A DNA stretch of 64,000 nt from JAKAVN01 sp963796565 (lineage in GTDB: Bacteria; Desulfobacterota; Binatia; Binatales; Binataceae): contig CAWCMA010000008.1 in NCBI GenBank assembly GCA_963796565.1, forward strand, positions 62,001-126,000, given 5' to 3'. The notes below the pieces were generated by a model, which did no database searches, had not been told where the DNA came from, and worked only from the letters and a program-made list of their open reading frames with translations. Each line of letters starts with the position of its first letter. Positions within the stretch are counted from its first letter, which is position 1. Below are positions 49,336-64,000 of this stretch, one piece after another. Position numbers and translations under genes: made by a program.

Positions 49336-50199
49336 ATGAAGCATCGCCGTCCGCCCCCACCACCCGGCGGTCCGTGGCGCGCCCGCCCGTCGGGCGGGCG
49401 CGCCACGGGGCCGCCGCGGCTGCGGGCGCCCGCCTCGGCGGCGCCCGAAGCTCCGGCACGGGACCTCGTCTTCGGCGCGGAGCCGGTGCACGAGCTTATC
49501 GCCGCCGCGCCCGGTGCGGTGCGCACGCTCTACGTGCGTGCCGATCTGCAGGCGCGCTTCGGCGGCGATATCGAGCGCGTGCGCGCCGCCGGCGGCCACG
49601 TGGTGGCGGCCGAGGCGGCGGCGCTCGTGCGGATGGCGGGGGCCGAGTCGCGCCATCAGGGCGTCGTCGCGCTGATTCGCGAATACGGTTACGCGGCGTT
49701 CGAGGACGTGGTGGCAGCCGCGCCCGAGCCGCTGCTGCTGGTCGACGGCGTGACCGACCCGCGCAACCTGGGCGCGCTGTTACGCTCGGCCGAAGGCGCA
49801 GGAGTCGGGACGGTGGTGCTCGCACGCGACCGCACCGCGGCGGTCACGCCGGCGGCGATAAAATCGTCGTCGGGCGCGTGGGTGCATCTCAAGATCGCGC
49901 GTTGCGGTAACGTCGTGCGCGCGATGGAGGATCTCAAGCAGGCCGGCTACTGGATCGCGGCGCTCGCGCCCGAGGGCGAGCTCGAGATCTACGAACTGGA
50001 TACGACGCGCCGGCTCGCACTGGTGGTTGGTTCCGAGGGGCGCGGCGTGCGCGAAATAGTCAGGAAGAACGCCGATTTCGTGGTGCGAATCCCGATGTAC
50101 GGAAAAGTCGGATCGCTCAACGTCTCGGTGGCGGCGGCCGTCGCACTGTTCGAGATCGCGCGTCGGCGCGCCGCGGCGGGGGCAGCCAAGCCCGCGTGA
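49336..50199 (+). CDS. rlmB: 23S rRNA (guanosine-2'-O-)-methyltransferase RlmB, TrmH family
   Basis: 287 residues. Residues about 43-115 form the L30e-like substrate domain (LVFGAEPVHELIAA, ESRHQGVVALI). The SPOUT methyltransferase knot has motif 1 DGVTDPRNLGALLRSAEGAGVG, motif 2 LVVGSEGRGVREIV and motif 3 IPMYGKVGSLNVSVAAAVALFE. RlmB methylates G2251 in the peptidyl-transferase P loop. The first 40 residues are a Pro/Arg/Gly tail encoded partly by inverted repeat H10, so a shorter start is possible, but none is apparent. The gene is divergent from lptF. Confidence 0.9.
   Translation: MKHRRPPPPPGGPWRARPSGGRATGPPRLRAPASAAPEAPARDLVFGAEPVHELIAAAPGAVRTLYVRADLQARFGGDIERVRAAGGHVVAAEAAALVRMAGAESRHQGVVALIREYGYAAFEDVVAAAPEPLLLVDGVTDPRNLGALLRSAEGAGVGTVVLARDRTAAVTPAAIKSSSGAWVHLKIARCGNVVRAMEDLKQAGYWIAALAPEGELEIYELDTTRRLALVVGSEGRGVREIVRKNADFVVRIPMYGKVGSLNVSVAAAVALFEIARRRAAAGAAKPA
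49366..49415. repeat. Intragenic inverted repeat H10 (17-18 bp perfect core, longer with a bulge)
   Basis: Core arms 49373-49389 and 49391-49407 match exactly; with one bulged G the pairing extends to 49366-49415. It encodes the N-terminal tail of RlmB (about residues 11-27), before the folded domains. Confidence 0.85.
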
Positions 50200-50293
50200 T
50201 CAATTTCCGGAATTCGCGCGCAATTTTCACAGGCTCGCGACTTCGCGGGCATGCGATTTCGCCAGTTTGCGATGCGCAAGCCTGCGCTTTCGA

Positions 50294-50986
50294 CTAGCGG
50301 CGTTCGTGTTGCTTGGCACCGTACAGTATTGCCCGCTCCTCTTCGGTGAGCGGTTTCTGCGGCTGCCCGGCCATCACCGCCATCCCCTTTTTCACGGCCG
50401 GCCGGGCCGCGATCGCGTCGATCCAGCGCTTTAGATGCGGGCGCGTGTCGAGCTGCTCGGGTTGGGCCTTCAACGCGGCGACCACCCACGGATAGGTCGC
50501 GATGTCGGCGATCGAATAGTCGCCGGCCACGTAAGGGTTCTCGGCCAGGCGTTTGTCGAGGACGTTGAACAGGCGGCGCGACTCGTTGGTGTAGCGCTCG
50601 ATCGCATACGGAATTTTCTCGGGCGCGGCGTTGCGGAAATGGCCCGCCTGCCCAAGCATCGGGCCGACGTTAGCCATCTGGAACATCAGCCACTCGACTA
50701 CGCGGTAGCGCGCGCCCATCTCGGAGGGCATCAACTTATGGGTCTTCTCGGCGAGATAAAGCAGAATCGCGCCTGACTCGAAGAGCGAGTACGGCTTTCC
50801 GCCGGGGCCGTCGGTATCGACGATCGCCGGCATCCGGTTGTTAGGGCTGATCTCCAGAAACTCGGGTGCGAACTGCTCACCCTTGCGGATATTGACCGGA
50901 ACGATCTTGTATTCGAGTCCGGTCTCTTCGAGGAAAATCGTGACTTTGTGCCCGTTGGGGGTCGGCCAATAGTAGAGCTCTATCAT
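50294..50986 (-). CDS. Glutathione S-transferase family protein (YfcG/YghU-type disulfide oxidoreductase)
   Basis: 230 residues. The thioredoxin-fold N-terminal domain starts MIELYYWPTPNGHKVTIFLEE; TPNGHKV is the Thr/Asn-type active site of the YfcG/YghU group, which reduces small disulfides with glutathione or glutathionylspermidine. NNRMPAIVDTDG and FESGAILLYLAEK match the glutathione-binding loop; the helical C-terminal domain ends with HLKRWIDAIAARPAVKKGM. The start lies right beside a tandem array that repeats the Shine-Dalgarno (50991-51050). Confidence 0.9.
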   Translation of the reverse strand: MIELYYWPTPNGHKVTIFLEETGLEYKIVPVNIRKGEQFAPEFLEISPNNRMPAIVDTDGPGGKPYSLFESGAILLYLAEKTHKLMPSEMGARYRVVEWLMFQMANVGPMLGQAGHFRNAAPEKIPYAIERYTNESRRLFNVLDKRLAENPYVAGDYSIADIATYPWVVAALKAQPEQLDTRPHLKRWIDAIAARPAVKKGMAVMAGQPQKPLTEEERAILYGAKQHERR

Positions 50987-50990
50987 TTGG

Positions 50991-51050
50991 TAACTCCTGC
51001 AATAACTCCTGCTACAGCTCCAGCAATGACTCCTGCTGTAGCTCCTGTGT
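50991..51050 (-). repeat. Five 12-base units repeating the GST Shine-Dalgarno
   Basis: Plus-strand units 50991-51002, 51003-51014, 51015-51026, 51027-51038, 51039-51050 each carry (A/G)CTCC(T/A)G. Read on the minus strand they give CAGGAG about every 12 bases before the ATG at 50986. The nearest copy is four to seven bases away. The rest of the 50987-51291 gap has no gene; an exact 13-base tandem duplication (51203-51228) lies near the tRNA promoter. Confidence 0.85.
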
Positions 51051-51242
51051 TGTCAGCATATTTCCCGAGCTCTGAAGAAAGCTTCGGCACTTGCAATCGA
51101 CTCGGTCTAGGTTAACACCGTCCGACGGCAAGTTAACAACCAAGGTAATAGCATCGACCGACGGTCAACGTTGCGGGCCGCCTCTGATCATTGGAGGAGC
51201 AACACGAGAGCTTCCCACGAGAGCTTCCAGGGACGTGCGTGC

Positions 51243-51269
51243 TTGACACTGTTGGGGGGCGGGCATAAT
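51243..51269 (+). promoter_or_regulatory. Sigma70-type promoter of the tRNA-rpmG-secE cluster
   Basis: TTGACA (51243-51248), 15-base spacer, CATAAT (51264-51269), 22 bases before tRNA-Thr. Confidence 0.65.
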
Positions 51270-51291
51270 TAGGTTAGTTTACGATTGGTGG

Positions 51292-51363
51292 GCCGATGTA
51301 GCTCAACGGTAGAGCAACTGATTTGTAATCAGTAGGTTGACGGTTCAAATCCGCCCATCGGCT
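51292..51363 (+). tRNA. tRNA-Thr (anticodon TGT)
   Basis: Acceptor GCCGATG pairs with CATCGGC (51356-51362); D arm GCTC-AACGGTA-GAGC, anticodon loop TTTGTAA, T arm with GGTTCAAATCC. CCA is not encoded. First of four tRNAs before rpmG. Confidence 0.95.
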
Positions 51364-51388
51364 CAGGTTACGAGAGCGCTTTCGGAGC

Positions 51389-51474
<86 letters not shown>

Positions 51475-51519
51475 ATGATTGCAGGGCAGTGATTGCAGGG
51501 TTCTTTGGCGCCTGGATGG

Positions 51520-51595
51520 GCGGGAATAGCTCAGTTGGTAGAGCGCGAGCCTTCCAAGCTCGGGGTCGCGGGTTCGAATCCCGTTTCCCGCTCCA
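51520..51595 (+). tRNA. tRNA-Gly (anticodon TCC)
   Basis: Acceptor GCGGGAA with TTCCCGC, anticodon loop CTTCCAA, T arm GGTTCGAATCC, discriminator T and encoded CCA. Preceded by a tandem duplication TGATTGCAGGG (51476 and 51490). Confidence 0.95.
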
Positions 51596-51654
51596 TTAAG
51601 TCGCATCGTGCCGCGCCTGTGGGCCGCGGCGCGCGGGCCGCGGGATGAAATTGG

Positions 51655-51727
<73 letters not shown>

Positions 51728-51835
51728 TGCAGACTCCGGCGGCCGCGCGAATGCGATAGAATTGGTTTCTCAGGACCGATAGAGTCGGTCCCTCAGGGCT
51801 ATAGACAGGGCAGATAAGAAGAGAGAAGAAGAACG

Positions 51836-51988
51836 ATGCGAGATTTGATAGGTTTGGCATGCGATAGCTGCAAAAGACGTAACTATACGACCAGCAAGAA
51901 CAAGAAGAAGCAGACCGAGAAGTTCGTGATCAAGAAGTTCTGTCCGTCTTGCCGCTCGCATACCGCCCATCGCGAGACCAAGGTCTAG
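51836..51988 (+). CDS. rpmG: 50S ribosomal protein L33 (zinc-ribbon form)
   Basis: 50 residues, beginning MRDLIGLACDSCKRRNYTT and ending CRSHTAHRETKV. Two CxxC pairs (CDSC, CPSC) show the zinc-binding C+ form of L33. It stands between tRNA-Thr(GGT) and tRNA-Trp, the usual place in this cluster. A purine-rich leader (GAGAGAAGAAGAACG) precedes the ATG. Confidence 0.95.
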   Translation: MRDLIGLACDSCKRRNYTTSKNKKKQTEKFVIKKFCPSCRSHTAHRETKV

Positions 51989-52113
51989 ACGCTCGCGGCT
52001 TGAATGCTGGCGGGCGGGCCGGGGGCGAGCAGTAGGGCGGCGATGGAACCAAATGCGGGCGGGATATTTGGGCTTATGGTCGGCGAGGGTATGATATAAG
52101 AATGGTTTACGGA

Positions 52114-52191
52114 GGGTCAGTAGCTCTAACTGGCTAGAGCATCGGACTCCAAATCCGAGGGTTGCAGGTTCGAATCCTGCCTGGCCCGCCA
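52114..52191 (+). tRNA. tRNA-Trp (anticodon CCA)
   Basis: Acceptor GGGTCAG pairs with CTGGCCC (one T-G), anticodon loop CTCCAAA, T arm GGTTCGAATCC, discriminator G and encoded CCA. Between rpmG and secE, as in many bacteria. Confidence 0.95.
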
Positions 52192-52228
52192 CTGCATCTC
52201 ATCAGAGCGCTTGAATTAGTCGACCATT

Positions 52229-52432
52229 ATGGATAGTCTAAAAAGTTACCTCGATCGGTCGGTCAGTTTTGTTCAGGAGGCGTGGACGGAGCTTGCGAAA
52301 GTCCACTTCCCTACGCCCCGGGAGACGGCACAGGCGACCTTCGTAGTGGTGATATTGACGCTGGTGATGGCGATGTGGCTGGGCTTGGCCGATTTCGCCG
52401 CGACTCGGATAGTTCGCCAGCTATTGGGCTAG
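52229..52432 (+). CDS. secE: Preprotein translocase subunit SecE
   Basis: 67 residues, the short one-helix form. An amphipathic segment (SYLDRSVSFVQEAWTELAKVHFPTPRETAQAT) is followed by one membrane helix (VVVILTLVMAMWLGLAD). SecE clamps SecY in the inner membrane. It is placed between tRNA-Trp and nusG as expected. No clear Shine-Dalgarno precedes the ATG. Confidence 0.92.
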   Translation: MDSLKSYLDRSVSFVQEAWTELAKVHFPTPRETAQATFVVVILTLVMAMWLGLADFAATRIVRQLLG

Positions 52433-52450
52433 CGCAACGCCCTTGACACA

Positions 52451-52489
52451 CGCATCGCAAGCGGCGCCGTCGGGCGCCGAAGCGATGCG
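52451..52489 (+). terminator. Hairpin between secE and nusG (attenuator-like)
   Basis: CGCATCGC and CGGCGCC pair with GGCGCCG and GCGATGCG around a GTCG loop, with a small internal bulge. A second, alternative stem (GCGGCTTT with AAAGCCGC, 52487-52521) follows. No T tract. Confidence 0.4.
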
Positions 52490-52543
52490 GCTTTCGCGAT
52501 TCGGCCCTGCGGCAAAGCCGCGTGGGGGCTCGGCACTTTGATT

Positions 52544-53140
52544 ATGGCAGACGCAGCAGCATCCACAGCGGCCAGCGCGACCGGCGCCAACAAGGCCGAC
52601 CACCACCCCAGTTGGAAGTGGTACGTGGTGCACACTTACTCCGGCTACGAGCAGAAGGCCAAGGCCGCGCTCGAGGAGCGGGTGCGTGCGCTCAGGATGG
52701 AGGACCGGATCGGCGAAGTGCTGGTCCCAGTCGAGCGTGTGCAGGAACTGGGCAAAGGCGGGCAGCGCAAGATTTCCAGCCGCAAGTTCTTCCCCGGCTA
52801 CATCTTCGTCAACATGGAGCTGAACGACGAGACCTGGCATGTCATCAAGGAGACGCCCAAAATAACCGGCTTCGTCGGCCATGCCACCGCGCCGCCCGAA
52901 GTGCCGGAATCCGAGGTGCGCCAGATAACGCAGCAGATGCAGGAGGGCGCGCTCAGGCCCAAGCCCAAGGTGTTGTTCGAGGTCGGCGAGGCGGTCAAGG
53001 TGGTCGACGGCCCGTTCCAGGATTTCAATGGGACGGTCGAGGAAGTGCGGCCCGAGAAGGGCAAAGTGCGCGTGCTCATCTCGATTTTCGGACGCGCCAC
53101 GCCGGTCGAGCTCGATTTCGTGCAGGTTGAGAAATCATAG
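52544..53140 (+). CDS. nusG: Transcription termination/antitermination protein NusG
   Basis: 198 residues from the ATG at 52544 (a TTG six bases earlier is in frame). After an Ala-rich start, the NGN domain (WKWYVVHTYSGYEQKAKAAL, FFPGYIFVNMEL, ITGFVGHATAPPEV) is followed by the KOW domain (FEVGEAVKVVDGPFQDFNGTVEEV). NusG binds RNA polymerase and couples it to Rho or the ribosome. Its stop is 178 bases before rplK, a gap filled by degenerate repeats. Confidence 0.97.
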   Translation: MADAAASTAASATGANKADHHPSWKWYVVHTYSGYEQKAKAALEERVRALRMEDRIGEVLVPVERVQELGKGGQRKISSRKFFPGYIFVNMELNDETWHVIKETPKITGFVGHATAPPEVPESEVRQITQQMQEGALRPKPKVLFEVGEAVKVVDGPFQDFNGTVEEVRPEKGKVRVLISIFGRATPVELDFVQVEKS

Positions 53141-53204
53141 AGCGCGCGGCCGCGCCGGTGCGCCGAGTCGCGGCGTCCGGGATGGCTGTCGCGGCTGTGA
53201 CCGC

Positions 53205-53318
53205 GTATTGAGACGGGCCGGGTCGTATTTGAGAGGGGCCGGGTATTGACGCGAATCGGGAACGGGTATCGACGGAACGGTCATGACGGGGCGGTATTGA
53301 CGGGACGGTATTGATTAG
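53205..53318 (+). repeat. Degenerate repeat leader of rplK (GTATTGACGGG units)
   Basis: Seven copies resembling GTATTGACGGG start at 53205, 53225, 53243, 53266, 53281, 53294 and 53308; the last runs into the rplK ATG. No Shine-Dalgarno is visible before rplK. Confidence 0.7.
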
Positions 53319-53744
53319 ATGGCGAAGAAAGTCGTCGGCCAGATAAAGCTGCAGATTCCGGCGGGAGCGGCCAATCCCTCTCCTCCGGTGGGGCCCGCGC
53401 TCGGCCAGCGCGGCGTCAATATCATGGAGTTCTGCAAGGCCTTCAATGCCCAGACCCAGGCTATGCAGGGACTGGTCATCCCGGTGATCGTCACGGTCTA
53501 CGCCGACCGTTCGTTTACCTTCGTGACCAAGAGCCCGCCGGCCTCTATCCTGCTGCTCCGAGCGGCCGGGGTCGAGAAGGGGTCGCCGCTGCCGAACAAG
53601 AACAAGGTCGGCAAGGTCACCCGCAAGCAGGTCGAAGAGATCGCCAAGACCAAGATCAAGGACTTGACCGCCGCGAGCGTCGAGGCGGCGTCGCGCACGG
53701 TGGCCGGCACGGCGCGTTCGATGGGTATCGACGTAGTCGAATAG
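53319..53744 (+). CDS. rplK: 50S ribosomal protein L11
   Basis: 141 residues, standard length: VVGQIKLQIPAGAANPSPPVGPALGQRGVNIMEFCKAFN in the N-terminal domain and the rRNA-binding C-terminal domain with GKVTRKQVEEIAKTK. L11 binds the GTPase centre of 23S rRNA. The leader is repeat-rich and lacks a Shine-Dalgarno. Confidence 0.98.
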   Translation: MAKKVVGQIKLQIPAGAANPSPPVGPALGQRGVNIMEFCKAFNAQTQAMQGLVIPVIVTVYADRSFTFVTKSPPASILLLRAAGVEKGSPLPNKNKVGKVTRKQVEEIAKTKIKDLTAASVEAASRTVAGTARSMGIDVVE

Positions 53745-53758
53745 AGCGGCAGATTCGT

Positions 53759-53799
53759 TAAGGCTCAGTAAGGTTCAGCAATCAGTAGGGTTCAGTAAG
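53759..53799 (+). repeat. Ten-base degenerate tandem repeat in the rplA leader
   Basis: TAAGGCTCAG (53759), TAAGGTTCAG (53769), a CAATCAG spacer, TAGGGTTCAG (53786), then TAAG. The units contain an AAGG/AGGG core; the functional Shine-Dalgarno is probably the AGAGAGAG after them. Confidence 0.7.
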
Positions 53800-53815
53800 A
53801 AGAGAGAGCAACGCG

Positions 53816-54523
53816 ATGGCAGGGAAGAAATACCGCGAGGCGGCCAAGCAGATCGATCCCGAAAAGCGCTACCCGCTCGAGGAAGCGCTCAGGATCGTAG
53901 TCGGCAACAAGGTCGCGAAATTCGACGAGACGGTCGAATTCGCAGTGCGGCTCAACGTCGATCCGCGCCAGGCCGACCAGAACGTGCGCGGCACGGTGGT
54001 GCTGCCCAATGGCACTGGCAAGGTGTCGCGCGTGCTGGTGTTGGCCAAGGGCGAGAAGGAACGCGAGGCCCGCGAGGCGGGCGCCGATTTCGTCGGCGGC
54101 GAAGACCTGATCAAGCGTATCCAGGAAGAAAACTGGCTCGACTTCGACCGCGTCATCGCGACCCCCGATATCATGGGCGCGGTCGGCCGGATCGGCAAAA
54201 TTCTCGGACCGCGCGGCCTGATGCCTAATCCGCGGGTCGGCACTGTGACCTTCGACGTCGCCAAGGCGGTCGGCGAGGTCAAGGCGGGCAAAGTCGATTA
54301 CCGGGTCGACAAGGCGGGAGTGGTCCACGCGCGTATCGGCAAGCTCAGCTTCGGCGAGACCAAGCTGGCGGAGAACGCGCATGCCCTGTTGGGCGCGATT
54401 GCGCGGGCCAAGCCGTCTAGCGCCAAGGGCAATTACGTAACGAGCGTGTCGGTGTCCTCGACCATGGGGCCCGGCGTGAAGGTCGATCCGGGCGCGGCGC
54501 GTATCGTGGCGGCCGCGGCGTGA
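53816..54523 (+). CDS. rplA: 50S ribosomal protein L1
   Basis: 235 residues: AGKKYREAAKQIDPEKRYPLEEAL at the N-terminus, KFDETVEFAVRLNVDPRQADQNVRGTVVLPNGTGK in the RNA-binding domain, and GRIGKILGPRGLMPNPRVGTV in the second domain. L1 forms the mobile stalk at the E site and represses the rplK-rplA operon in E. coli. Whether the leader repeats here include an L1 site is not shown. Confidence 0.98.
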   Translation: MAGKKYREAAKQIDPEKRYPLEEALRIVVGNKVAKFDETVEFAVRLNVDPRQADQNVRGTVVLPNGTGKVSRVLVLAKGEKEREAREAGADFVGGEDLIKRIQEENWLDFDRVIATPDIMGAVGRIGKILGPRGLMPNPRVGTVTFDVAKAVGEVKAGKVDYRVDKAGVVHARIGKLSFGETKLAENAHALLGAIARAKPSSAKGNYVTSVSVSSTMGPGVKVDPGAARIVAAAA

Positions 54524-54539
54524 AGGGAATCTGAACAGG

Positions 54540-55202
54540 ATGCGCAAGGAACAGAAGACCGCGCTGGTCGCGGAAATCGCCGAGGGGCTCGGCCGGGCGA
54601 GTATCGCACTGGTCTCCGAGTATCGCGGGATGACGGCGGGCGAAGCGACCGAAGTGCGCCGCAAGCTGCGCGCGGTGCGCGGCGAGCTGCGGGTGGCGAA
54701 AAATACGCTCATCCGCCGCGCGATCAAGGACACCGCCTTTTCGAAGCTCGACGACCAGCTTGGAGGCCCGGTGGGCCTTATCCTGAGCTTTGCCGACCCG
54801 GTCGAGCTGACCAAGACCGTGACCGGGATGCGCGAGCTGGGCGACAAGTTCAAAGTGCGCGGCGGCGTGTTCGACGGCAAGCTGCTGAGCGGCGAGGAAG
54901 TCCAGGCGCTGGCGGCGTTACCGCCGCGCGAGGTTATCCTGGCGCAACTGCTCGGTCTCCTCATGGCGCCGGCGACGCAGGTGGTGCGGCTGCTCAACGA
55001 GCCGGGCTCGGCGTTGGCGCGGTTGGTCGACGCGATCGGCAAGAAAAATGGCGACGCGGCGCCGGCGGCCGGCGGCGCCGTTCCGACCGATGCGGCACCT
55101 ACGGAGTCGGCTCCGACCGATGCGCCGCCTAGCGATGCGACTCCTAGTGGTGCGGCACCGGGCGACGCGACGCCGGGCGATGCAGGGCCGAGCGAGAGCT
55201 AA
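54540..55202 (+). CDS. rplJ: 50S ribosomal protein L10 with low-complexity C-terminal extension
   Basis: 220 residues; the usual L10 is about 165-175. The core (RKEQKTALVAEIAEGLGRASIALVSEYRGMT, LRVAKNTLIRRAI) and the helix that binds L7/L12 dimers (VVRLLNEPGSALARLVDAIGKK) are normal. The last 50 residues repeat Asp/Ala/Pro/Thr/Ser words of the type TDAAPTES, TDAPPSDATP, GDATPGDA. L10 carries the L12 stalk on the large subunit. Followed by rplL after 132 bases. Confidence 0.95.
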   Translation: MRKEQKTALVAEIAEGLGRASIALVSEYRGMTAGEATEVRRKLRAVRGELRVAKNTLIRRAIKDTAFSKLDDQLGGPVGLILSFADPVELTKTVTGMRELGDKFKVRGGVFDGKLLSGEEVQALAALPPREVILAQLLGLLMAPATQVVRLLNEPGSALARLVDAIGKKNGDAAPAAGGAVPTDAAPTESAPTDAPPSDATPSGAAPGDATPGDAGPSES

Positions 55203-55334
55203 GCGGGACGGGGATCAGAACGGAAAAGCTGGACTCGATAAAAAAGTGAAAAAAGGCTCCCCGGGTGAGGCGCTCCCACAAACACCCCTTCCGGCGGCCT
55301 TTGGCGATGAAATAAAGTAGAGAGGGACCTTCAG

Positions 55335-55727
55335 ATGTCAGAAGCAGCACAGATCAGCCGCGACCAGGTCAAGGATTTTCTGAAGAACATGAGCCTGATG
55401 GAAGCGGCGGCCCTGGTAAAGGATCTCGAACAGGAACTCGGCGTGTCGGCCGCGGCGCCAGTCGCGGTTGCGGCGGCGGGTCCGGCGGCCGGGGCGGCGG
55501 CGCCCGCCGTGGAGAAGGACGAATTCACGGTGATGCTGACCGGGTCGGGCGAAAAGAAGATCCAGGTGATCAAGGTAGTGCGCGAGCTTACCGGCCTCGG
55601 CCTCAAGGAGGCCAAGGATCTGGTAGACGGCGCTCCCAAGGCGGTCAAGGAAGGGGTCACCAAGGCCGAAGCGGAAGAGGTACAGAAGAAGTTGGTGGAT
55701 GCGGGCGCCACGGTGGAGCTGAAGTAG
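55335..55727 (+). CDS. rplL: 50S ribosomal protein L7/L12
   Basis: 130 residues. The N-terminal dimer domain (VKDFLKNMSLMEAAALVKDLEQELG), an Ala/Pro/Gly hinge and the C-terminal domain EFTVMLTGSGEKKIQVIKVVRELTGLGLKEAKDLVDGAPKAVKEGV are all typical. It forms the stalk dimers on L10 that recruit translation GTPases. AGAGGG precedes the start. A 182-base gap before rpoB has no gene. Confidence 0.98.
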   Translation: MSEAAQISRDQVKDFLKNMSLMEAAALVKDLEQELGVSAAAPVAVAAAGPAAGAAAPAVEKDEFTVMLTGSGEKKIQVIKVVRELTGLGLKEAKDLVDGAPKAVKEGVTKAEAEEVQKKLVDAGATVELK

Positions 55728-55909
55728 GTTCACCTATTCGGTGCAATTTGAATTTTGCGCGATTGGGCTGGCGGCAGCGGCAGGTGTCCGCGCCGGACGG
55801 CCCGGTCTCGCTGTGATAGAAGGCGCGGGGCGCGGCTACGGCAAGCCGGCTCTGGCGCCTGTTCGACGTTCAGCATGGCGCGCGTGGTCTGGCGCCAAGC
55901 GAGGTAGTG

Positions 55910-60022
<4,113 letters not shown>

Positions 60023-60045
60023 CGCGGTAGAAGGAGTAATCGGGT

Positions 60046-64000
<3,955 letters not shown>

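Noticed and set aside
50991..51050. CRISPR-like array before the GST gene
   Set aside because: Units are 12 bases with no spacers between them; it is a plain tandem repeat.
52443..52448. TTGACA between secE and nusG as a promoter
   Set aside because: No -10 at a proper distance; the following bases form a GC-rich hairpin.

Overview
The window is GC-rich, densely coded bacterial chromosome with no rRNA, CRISPR array, prophage or insertion sequence that I can see. Both edges cut a gene: a thiamine-diphosphate enzyme at base 1 and rpoC at base 64000. The gene content fits a deltaproteobacterium-like, Gram-negative lineage: LptF/LptG, TatB/TatC, Mpl/LdcA murein recycling, tandem DUF507 and DUF4911 proteins, paired ArsA-like ATPases, two luciferase-like (LLM) oxidoreductases and a PPOX-fold protein of the F420 type. 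Candidatus Binatota (Desulfobacterota_B) is my best guess, but this is inference from gene content only.

Layout. 1-3934 (minus): catabolic run of LLM oxidoreductase, amidohydrolase and TPP enzyme. 4063-8742: secreted alpha/beta hydrolase, two small proteins of unknown role, two coupled ArsA-like ATPases (one frameshifted) and a DUF4911 protein. 8739-12479 (minus): GH15 glucoamylase, tatC, tatB. 12568-21679 (plus): histone-deacetylase-fold amidohydrolase, an FHA-TM-CAP fusion, second LLM enzyme, alpha/beta hydrolase, exported cyclophilin, PHP phosphoesterase, ptsP. 21855-25824: membrane-anchored radical SAM protein, DUF1499 protein, two DUF507 proteins, cyaY. 26009-28210: groES-groEL under a CIRCE operator and closed by a terminator. 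28347-36181 (minus): AddAB-type helicase-nuclease and an SbcD-like phosphoesterase. 36337-43798 (plus): DAHP synthase, ldcA, serine hydrolase, metal P-type ATPase, mpl. 43846-49141 (minus): membrane protein, HAD phosphatase, then lptF-lptG-PPOX-M24 peptidase with overlapping starts and stops. 49336-50986: rlmB and a GST. 51243-64000 (plus): tRNA-Thr-Tyr-Gly-Thr, rpmG, tRNA-Trp, secE, nusG, rplK, rplA, rplJ, rplL, rpoB, rpoC. The tuf gene that many proteobacteria carry between tRNA-Thr(GGT) and the secE end of this cluster is absent.

The most unusual signal is structural. Ten long, mostly perfect inverted repeats (stems 13-24 bp, mostly very short loops) lie inside protein-coding sequence, nearly always in interdomain linkers or protein ends. 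The stems share no sequence, so they are not copies of one repeat. In addA one arm is the DNA of the conserved C-terminal Cys motif and the other arm is its inverted copy, which supplies the last codons and the stop. A second theme is short degenerate tandem repeats in leaders (GST, rplK, rplA, tRNA spacers). A third is a set of -10-like hexamers 7-10 bases before start codons, suggesting leaderless transcripts.
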